NCBI GenBank assembly: GCA_000752995.2
Contig: LM994634.1
Span: forward strand, 385,679 to 449,678
Direction: 5' to 3'
From: Haemophilus massiliensis
GTDB lineage: Bacteria > Pseudomonadota > Gammaproteobacteria > Enterobacterales > Pasteurellaceae
Length of the DNA: 64,000 bases
A model generated the notes under the pieces. That model was given only the letters and a program-made list of their open reading frames with translations. It had not been told where the DNA came from and did no database searches. Shown piece by piece: positions 56,945-64,000 of this stretch. Each line of letters starts with the position of its first letter. Position 1 is the first letter of the stretch. The translations under genes and the position numbers were made by a program.

Positions 56945-59257
56945 ATGACTCAATTAACAGAAGCTCAACAGAAAGCGTGGGAAGGTTTTGTTCCGGGAGA
57001 CTGGCAAACCGAAGTAAACGTACGTGATTTTATCCAGAAAAACTATACACCTTATGAGGGTGATGAATCATTCCTTGCAGACGCGACCGAAGCGACCACT
57101 GCGTTATGGAATGATGTTATGGAAAAAATTAAAGTTGAGAACCAAACACACGAACCATATGACATTGATACCGATACACCGTCAACCATTACTTCACACA
57201 AACCTGGTTATATCAATAAAGCATTGGAAAAAATTGTCGGTTTGCAGACTGATGCACCGTTAAAACGTGCAATTATGCCGTTCGGCGGTATTAAAATGGT
57301 GAAAGGTTCATGTCAGGTTTATCGTCGCGAGCTGAAACCTGAAATTGAACATATCTTTACCGAATACCGCAAAACTCATAACCAAGGGGTATTTGATGTT
57401 TATACGCCGGATATTCTGCGCTGCCGTAAATCCGGCGTGATTACCGGTCTTCCTGATGCTTACGGCCGTGGTCGTATTATCGGTGACTATCGTCGTTTGG
57501 CGGTATATGGCGTGGATTTCTTAATGAAAGATAAATTCAAACAATTTACTTCATTACAGTCTCGTCTGGAAAGCGGTGAAGATATTCAAGCAACTATTCA
57601 GCTGCGTGAAGAAATTGCCGAACAGCATCGTGCATTAGGCAAAATCAAAGAAATGGCGGCTTCTTATGGTTGTGATATTTCCAACCCGGCAACTAATGCG
57701 CAGGAAGCGGTACAATGGACTTATTTTGCTTATCTTGCGGCGGTTAAATCGCAAAACGGTGCGGCAATGTCATTCGGTCGCGTATCCAGCTTCCTGGATA
57801 TTTATATCGAACGTGACTTAAAAGCAGGCAAAATTACTGAACAACAAGCGCAGGAATTAATCGACCATTTAGTCATGAAACTACGTATGGTACGTTTCTT
57901 GCGTACACCTGAATACGATCAATTATTCTCCGGCGACCCAATGTGGGCAACTGAAACCTTAGCCGGTATGGGCTTAGACGGTCGTACGCTGGTGACTAAG
58001 AACAGTTTCCGTATGTTGCACACACTATACACAATGGGACCGTCACCTGAACCGAACTTAACTATTCTGTGGTCGGAACAACTGCCTGAAGCGTTCAAAC
58101 GTTTCTGCGCTAAAGTTTCTATTGATACTTCATCCGTACAATATGAAAACGACGATTTAATGCGTCCTGATTTCAATAACGACGACTATGCGATTGCTTG
58201 TTGTGTAAGCCCGATGGTTGTGGGTAAACAAATGCAGTTCTTCGGTGCCCGTGCAAACTTGGCGAAAACTCTGCTATATGCAATCAACGGCGGTATTGAT
58301 GAAAAATCCGGCGTACAGGTCGGTCCGAAAACAGCTCCTATCACTGATGAAGTGCTGAATTTCGATACCGTTATGGATCGGATGGATCACTTTATGGATT
58401 GGTTGGCAACTCAGTATGTGACCGCACTGAACATCATTCACTTTATGCACGATAAATATGCCTATGAAGCGGCGTTAATGGCGTTCCATGATCGTGATGT
58501 ATTCCGTACCATGGCTTGTGGTATTGCCGGACTTTCCGTAGCGGCCGACTCACTGGCGGCAATCAAATACGCTAAAGTTAAACCGGTTCGTGGCGATATT
58601 AAAGATAAAGACGGTAATATTGTCGCGTCCAATGTGGCGATTGATTTTGAAATTGAAGGCGAATATCCGCAATTCGGTAACAACGACAGCCGTGTGGATG
58701 ATTTAGCGGTTGATTTGGTTGAACGTTTCATGAAGAAAATTCAGACTCACAAAACATACCGCAATGCGACTCCGACACAATCTGTGCTGACTATCACCTC
58801 TAACGTGGTATACGGTAAGAAAACCGGTAATACTCCGGACGGTCGTCGTGCTGGCGCACCATTCGGACCTGGCGCAAACCCAATGCACGGACGTGACCAG
58901 AAAGGTGCGGTAGCCTCCCTGACCTCTGTGGCCAAACTACCGTTTGCTTATGCGAAAGATGGTATTTCTTATACCTTCTCTATCGTTCCGAACGCATTAG
59001 GTAAAGACATTGATGCGCAAAAACGCAACCTTGCCGGCTTAATGGACGGTTACTTCCACCACGAAGCGACAGTGGAAGGCGGTCAGCATCTGAACGTAAA
59101 CGTATTAAATCGTGAAACTCTACTGGATGCGATTGATCATCCTGAGAAATATCCTCAGTTGACAATCCGTGTTTCCGGTTATGCTGTGCGTTTCAATTCG
59201 TTAACCAGAGAGCAACAGCAAGACGTCATTACCCGTACATTTACTCAGTCAATGTAA
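56945..59257 (+). CDS. pflB: PflB, pyruvate formate-lyase
   Basis: The 770-residue glycyl radical enzyme converts pyruvate and CoA to acetyl-CoA and formate in anaerobic growth. Active-site C419 and C420 are in AIACCVSP and the radical Gly745 in [19 protein letters not shown] precedes the ATG at 56945; the open frame from 56891 is not used. Upstream is focA; the activase gene pflA is not adjacent but lies after hel. Confidence 0.97.
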   Translation: MTQLTEAQQKAWEGFVPGDWQTEVNVRDFIQKNYTPYEGDESFLADATEATTALWNDVMEKIKVENQTHEPYDIDTDTPSTITSHKPGYINKALEKIVGLQTDAPLKRAIMPFGGIKMVKGSCQVYRRELKPEIEHIFTEYRKTHNQGVFDVYTPDILRCRKSGVITGLPDAYGRGRIIGDYRRLAVYGVDFLMKDKFKQFTSLQSRLESGEDIQATIQLREEIAEQHRALGKIKEMAASYGCDISNPATNAQEAVQWTYFAYLAAVKSQNGAAMSFGRVSSFLDIYIERDLKAGKITEQQAQELIDHLVMKLRMVRFLRTPEYDQLFSGDPMWATETLAGMGLDGRTLVTKNSFRMLHTLYTMGPSPEPNLTILWSEQLPEAFKRFCAKVSIDTSSVQYENDDLMRPDFNNDDYAIACCVSPMVVGKQMQFFGARANLAKTLLYAINGGIDEKSGVQVGPKTAPITDEVLNFDTVMDRMDHFMDWLATQYVTALNIIHFMHDKYAYEAALMAFHDRDVFRTMACGIAGLSVAADSLAAIKYAKVKPVRGDIKDKDGNIVASNVAIDFEIEGEYPQFGNNDSRVDDLAVDLVERFMKKIQTHKTYRNATPTQSVLTITSNVVYGKKTGNTPDGRRAGAPFGPGANPMHGRDQKGAVASLTSVAKLPFAYAKDGISYTFSIVPNALGKDIDAQKRNLAGLMDGYFHHEATVEGGQHLNVNVLNRETLLDAIDHPEKYPQLTIRVSGYAVRFNSLTREQQQDVITRTFTQSM

Positions 59258-59369
59258 TCGGTTGATGATAAGGTGGTGAGTGTTAATTATGTAAAGCGGT
59301 TTTATCATAATGACTTGTGCTGAGGCGGTATATTCGGCACCGCTCATCACCGAATAAGATAATTCATTG

Positions 59370-60303
<934 letters not shown>

Positions 60304-60332
60304 TATCGCCAAGTTTTAGCTCGCATTACCTT

Positions 60333-60368
60333 GAAAATTCCCCTTTATTCCAACAGAGGGGAATTTTC
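60333..60368 (+). terminator. Hairpin after hel
   Basis: GAAAATTCCCCT and AGGGGAATTTTC form a 12-bp stem with a 12-nt loop, 30 bp after hel and 62 bp before pflA. Confidence 0.65.
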
Positions 60369-60430
60369 CCGTATTATGCTATCGATTTTTACTTTATTTT
60401 CTACTCAGCTATTTATTAATAAGGAACATT

Positions 60431-61171
60431 ATGTCTGTTGTGGCTCGTTATCATTCTTATGAATCCTGCGGAACCGTTGATGGCCCGGGAATTCGTTTTA
60501 TCCTGTTTTTACAAGGCTGTCTGATGCGTTGTAAATATTGCCATAATCGCGACACTTGGGATTTACATGGCGGCAAAGAAATTACCGTCGAAGAACTGAT
60601 GAAAGAAGTGGTAACCTATCGCCATTTTATGAATGCGTCGGGCGGTGGTGTTACCGCCTCCGGCGGCGAGGCGATTTTGCAGGCGGAATTTGTACGTGAC
60701 TGGTTCAGAGCCTGTAAAGCGAACGGAATTCATACCTGTCTGGATACCAACGGGTTTGTGCGCCATTATGATCATATTATTGATGAATTACTGGATGTGA
60801 CCGATCTGGTTTTGCTGGATTTAAAAGAATTAAACGATAAAATTCACCAAAATCTAATCGGCGTACCGAATAAACGCACTTTGGAATTCGCCAAATATCT
60901 GCAAAAACGCAATCAAAAAGTTTGGATCCGCTATGTTGTGGTGCCCGGTTGGACGGACAACGATCACGATGTTAATATGCTGGGGCAATTTATTCAAGGC
61001 ATGACAAATATCGAAAAAGTCGAATTGCTGCCTTATCATCGTCTGGGGGCGCATAAATGGGAAGCCATGGGCGAAAAATATGAGCTGGAAGATGTCAAAC
61101 CGCCGACAAAAGAATCCCTTGAACATATCAAACAAATTCTGGAAGGTTACGGCCATATCGTAAAATATTAA
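60431..61171 (+). CDS. pflA: PflA, pyruvate formate-lyase activating enzyme
   Basis: The 246-residue radical SAM enzyme has the 4Fe-4S motif C30-x3-C34-x2-C37 ([16 protein letters not shown]) and generates the glycyl radical on PflB. The N-terminal [18 protein letters not shown] is typical. AAGGAAC precedes the ATG. Confidence 0.96.
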   Translation: MSVVARYHSYESCGTVDGPGIRFILFLQGCLMRCKYCHNRDTWDLHGGKEITVEELMKEVVTYRHFMNASGGGVTASGGEAILQAEFVRDWFRACKANGIHTCLDTNGFVRHYDHIIDELLDVTDLVLLDLKELNDKIHQNLIGVPNKRTLEFAKYLQKRNQKVWIRYVVVPGWTDNDHDVNMLGQFIQGMTNIEKVELLPYHRLGAHKWEAMGEKYELEDVKPPTKESLEHIKQILEGYGHIVKY

Positions 61172-61392
61172 TTCGGCAAATCGCCGATAGAAGCCGATAG
61201 AAAAAGTGCGGTGGATTTCGCGCCGGTTTTGTTCGGTTAATGCGGATAGCGGACAAAAACATTACAAAAAACGACCGCACTTTTTTGCCTTTATTTCTTC
61301 TGAACACAAAATCGTCGCTATCGCCCGGCGGCGCGTTTATCAACGAAGCATTGCGCAGAGGCAAGGGCGAGGGAGGCGATTATCGCTTTCGG

Positions 61393-61899
61393 TTAAACCT
61401 GATATTTCGTCTTATCACCAATGTCAAAATGCAGCGGCATGCGCCATTTTTGTATCGCCAGTAGTAAGAATAAAACGGCGCTGATTAAAGCCAACAGCTG
61501 CGTAGCCAAGGTAAATTCAAAGACCGCACAAAACCACAGTAATGCCAGAAACACCGGTTGCAGGTTCAGGCAGAATACCTTAAAACAAAAATATTCTTTG
61601 TATGCCAGCCCGCCCAGCGTCACGAATGCCGCGCCCAGCGCCAGTTCATGCAAACCGAATAAGTGGCACAACAGGGCGCTCCAAGTGGCGAATTGTAACA
61701 ATAAACGAAAGTGTTTCAGATAAATATGTAGGGATGAGGCGCATAGCATGGCGGCGATTAACAGCCCCGGATAGGCGAATTCGGTGTAATAGGGCAAAAG
61801 TGCGGTGCTAATCGCAGCTAAAACGAAGCCGCTGCGGTATAACATCACGGTAAGATAATCCCAGAAATCCATCGGGGATTTAATATGTGGATCTGCCAT
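61393..61899 (-). CDS. Inner-membrane protein, DUF2301-like
   Basis: The 168-residue protein has about six hydrophobic segments and the conserved-looking core GAAFVTLGGLAYKEYFCFKVFCLN, which I associate with the DUF2301 family of unknown function. It starts 18 bp after lpxH on the same strand, with GGAG upstream of the ATG. Confidence 0.75.
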   Translation of the reverse strand: MADPHIKSPMDFWDYLTVMLYRSGFVLAAISTALLPYYTEFAYPGLLIAAMLCASSLHIYLKHFRLLLQFATWSALLCHLFGLHELALGAAFVTLGGLAYKEYFCFKVFCLNLQPVFLALLWFCAVFEFTLATQLLALISAVLFLLLAIQKWRMPLHFDIGDKTKYQV

Positions 61900-61917
61900 T
61901 ATGTTCTCCTTTTTAAT

Positions 61918-62631
61918 TTAATGTTCGTTGATAAAGTGCAAATCGTGCGCGCAAACCTCCAAAACGGAGTTGGTTTCGCCCCAATCGCCCAGTACGATAC
62001 GGGTAAAGTGCGGTTCGATTTTATGGATATTTTGCCGGTGCGTATGCCCGTGGATTATTTGGCGGACATTAAACTGTCGGAAAATGTGTAGCACAAAATC
62101 CGCGCTGACATCCATAATCTGCTCGGCTTTTTGTTTTTTATCCGCCTGGCTTTTGGCACGAATTTTCTGCGCGATTTTCAACCGCACTTTTAACGGTAGG
62201 TGCAAAAACAGCCACTGACGCCATTTTTGCTGCACTTTCTTACGATATTGTTGATAGGCGGTATCTTCCGTACAAAGTGTGTCGCCATGACAAAGCAATG
62301 TCGGCGTGCCGTATAAATCAATGAGCTGATAGGTCGGCAGCAGTTGTAAACCGCAGCTGCGGGCAAAGCGTTCGCCGAGCAGAAAATCTCGATTGCCATG
62401 AATAAAATAGCATGCAACGCCGCTATCCGTCAGTTGTTTGATATGATGTTTGACCAGTTCGATCAGTGTCGATTGTTCGTCATCTCCGATCCAGAAATCG
62501 AATAAGTCGCCTAAAATATACAGTTTTTCCGCCTGCGGCGCTTTTTGCTGCATAAAATCGGTAAACAGGCGAGTTAAGTGCGGTCGGTTTTCGCTGAGAT
62601 GTAAATCCGCAATAAAATAGGTTTTTTTCAT
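61918..62631 (-). CDS. lpxH: LpxH, UDP-2,3-diacylglucosamine diphosphatase
   Basis: The 237-residue calcineurin-like phosphoesterase has the metal-site motifs FIADLHLSE (residues 6-14), [31 protein letters not shown] and HGHTHRQN. It makes lipid X in lipid A synthesis at the inner membrane. It is divergent from plsC. Confidence 0.95.
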   Translation of the reverse strand: MKKTYFIADLHLSENRPHLTRLFTDFMQQKAPQAEKLYILGDLFDFWIGDDEQSTLIELVKHHIKQLTDSGVACYFIHGNRDFLLGERFARSCGLQLLPTYQLIDLYGTPTLLCHGDTLCTEDTAYQQYRKKVQQKWRQWLFLHLPLKVRLKIAQKIRAKSQADKKQKAEQIMDVSADFVLHIFRQFNVRQIIHGHTHRQNIHKIEPHFTRIVLGDWGETNSVLEVCAHDLHFINEH

Positions 62632-62742
62632 AAATATCGGTGATCTGATTTTTTTCCGTAGAGTATCATTTTTTCTCCTGATTTCTACACATATTTAGCT
62701 ATTTTCGCTATACTTGAGCAAATTTTTTTCGAGTGCTGAATT

Positions 62743-63474
62743 ATGCTAAAAATTCTCAGAATTATTGTCATTACTTTTTGTTGTATTTTGATTTGCCTGT
62801 TAGGTACGATTTATTCTTTTATCCGCTTTAAAAATCCGAGCAATGTTGGGGCAGTGGCTCGCTGGTTCGGGCGTTTATACCCGTTGTTCGGACTGGAAGT
62901 GGAACATCGTTTCCCGTCAGATGCCGGCAATGTCGGTCCCTGCATTTATATCGGTAATCATCAGAATAACTATGATATGGTGACGATTTCCTATATGGTA
63001 ATGCCGCGCACCGTGAGCGTCGGGAAAAAGAGCCTGATTTGGGTGCCGTTTTTCGGCATTTTATATTGGGCGACGGGCAATATTTTTCTGGATCGCGATA
63101 ACCGCACCAAAGCACACAGCACAATGACTGAGCTGGCGCGTCGCATTCATGCCGACAATTTGTCCATTTGGATGTTTCCGGAAGGCACCCGTAGCCGCGG
63201 GCGCGGATTGCTGCCGTTTAAAACCGGCGCCTTTTATGCCGCCATCGCCGCTGGCGTGCCGATTGTGCCGGTCGTGTGTTCTACTACCCATAATCAGGTG
63301 GATCTTAATCGACTACACAACGGCAAAGTGATTTGTGAAATTTTAGCGCCAGTTGATACCTCGGGTTATACCAAAGAAAATGTGCGCGAGCTGGCGGAAC
63401 ATTGTTATCAGATTATGCAGCGCCGCATCGCCGAACTGGATGCGGAACTGGCGCAGTCCAAGCCGCAGGTTTAA
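62743..63474 (+). CDS. plsC: PlsC, 1-acyl-sn-glycerol-3-phosphate acyltransferase
   Basis: The 243-residue membrane-bound enzyme makes phosphatidic acid. It has an N-terminal membrane segment (about 6-26), the NHX4D motif at H73-D78 (GNHQNNYD) and FPEGTRSRG further on. ftsP/sufI follows 18 bp downstream, the same neighbour as in E. coli. Confidence 0.95.
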   Translation: MLKILRIIVITFCCILICLLGTIYSFIRFKNPSNVGAVARWFGRLYPLFGLEVEHRFPSDAGNVGPCIYIGNHQNNYDMVTISYMVMPRTVSVGKKSLIWVPFFGILYWATGNIFLDRDNRTKAHSTMTELARRIHADNLSIWMFPEGTRSRGRGLLPFKTGAFYAAIAAGVPIVPVVCSTTHNQVDLNRLHNGKVICEILAPVDTSGYTKENVRELAEHCYQIMQRRIAELDAELAQSKPQV

Positions 63475-63492
63475 TTCTCACAGGTGTAGCGC

Positions 63493-64000
63493 ATGAAGCA
63501 TTATTCCCGTCGTCAGCTATTAAAAACCGCGCTGTTAGCCGGTGCGTTTTCGGCTATTCCAACATCGCTATTAGCGGCGGAGCGCCAGCCTTTGCGTATT
63601 CCGGGGCTAATCGAAATCCGCCGCGGCAAACCGCTGTTTCTCGGTATGGAAAGCACACAAACCCAGCTTATTCCCGGAAAATATACCGAAGTGTGGGGAT
63701 TTAACGGTGCTTATCTGGGACCGACGGTAAAGATTCGTCGCGGCGATTTTGCTAAATTAAATTATCGTAATAATCTGTCGCAGATCGTGGCGCTCAATAT
63801 TCAGGGGTTGCAGGCAAGTGCCGAGTTATTCGGCGGGGTGGCGCGAACCTTTAAACCGAATGAAATCTGGGCGCCGATTGTGCCGATCAATCAACCTGCC
63901 GCAACTTGCTGGTATCATGCCTGTACGCTGGCAAGTTCGGCTTATCAGACTTATCGCGGGTTGGCAGGGCTGTGGATTATTGAAGATGAGGAAAGTCGCA
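63493..64000 (+). CDS. ftsP: FtsP (SufI), Tat-exported division protein, 5' part
   Basis: The first 169 codons are present and the gene runs off the right edge. The N terminus [17 protein letters not shown] is a twin-arginine signal peptide (SRRQLLK), cleaved near residue 28. The following sequence is the first cupredoxin domain of the multicopper-oxidase-like FtsP family ([33 protein letters not shown]). The copper-site His residues of true oxidases appear not to be conserved (NIQGLQA), as in SufI, which stabilises the divisome under stress. Confidence 0.9.
   Translation, partial: MKHYSRRQLLKTALLAGAFSAIPTSLLAAERQPLRIPGLIEIRRGKPLFLGMESTQTQLIPGKYTEVWGFNGAYLGPTVKIRRGDFAKLNYRNNLSQIVALNIQGLQASAELFGGVARTFKPNEIWAPIVPINQPAATCWYHACTLASSAYQTYRGLAGLWIIEDEESR

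Noticed and set aside
61172-61392. Plus-strand open frames after pflA (61206 and 61240)
   Set aside because: They run through two uptake signals and into the antisense of the DUF2301-like gene, with no start-site support.

Overview
The window is a chromosomal stretch of a Pasteurellaceae bacterium. The best evidence is roughly fifty copies (counted by eye) of the Hin-type DNA uptake signal core AAGTGCGGT or its complement, both in genes and as inverted pairs in intergenic terminators. Gene content agrees: molBCA, e(P4) lipoprotein (hel), pflB/focA/grcA, fadR-nhaB-dsbB, the menaquinone genes menFDH, and arfA with its built-in hairpin. The uptake-signal type points to the Haemophilus/Aggregatibacter/Pasteurella/Basfia side of the family. 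I cannot name the species from sequence alone.

Layout. 0-20 kb is mostly metabolic and transport genes: an iron-type alcohol dehydrogenase, a carboxymuconolactone decarboxylase/cupin protein with a divergent LysR regulator, the molABC molybdate/tungstate importer, an MFS exporter with a LysR regulator, a periplasmic metallo-beta-lactamase-fold protein divergent from a GlxA-type regulator, a second molybdate-type cluster (modABCD-like), a Gfo/Idh/MocA oxidoreductase, a CDF metal exporter under a MerR-type promoter, and a Fur-box-controlled TonB-dependent receptor. 20-29 kb holds a DcuC-like carrier, an AbgA-like M20 hydrolase, folD, tRNA-Pro and tRNA-Arg, a YpfJ metallopeptidase, kbp, and tig-clpP-clpX.

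29.39-31.02 kb is a CRISPR array of 25 repeats and 24 spacers with no cas gene anywhere in the window. Its repeats fall into ordered sequence zones. One stem position changes from C-G to T-A on both arms at a zone boundary, which preserves the predicted crRNA hairpin. The 11 spacers at the presumed old end are all exactly 34 nt, whereas the younger ones vary from 33 to 36. This is the most unusual part of the window.

31-64 kb is largely core genome: a small conserved-looking gene, arfA, an ArsC-family gene, a PerM-like transporter, mltF followed by a 52-codon basic small ORF, dsbB-nhaB with divergent fadR, alaA, menFDH, lepA-lepB-rnc-era, grcA with divergent ung, yaaA-lipoprotein-fieF, pfkA, hinT-ycfL-nagZ-rlmC, focA-pflB, hel, pflA, a DUF2301-like membrane gene with lpxH, plsC, and the 5' part of ftsP/sufI, which runs off the right edge.

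Working together: focA, pflB, pflA and grcA form an anaerobic formate module, with FNR- and ArcA-like sites upstream. Both molybdate-type clusters carry matching 24-bp ModE-like operators, so they are probably one regulon. The lepA and hinT clusters are compact operons on the minus strand. Start sites were moved from the longest ORF to the internal start supported by a ribosome binding site or by family length wherever this mattered.
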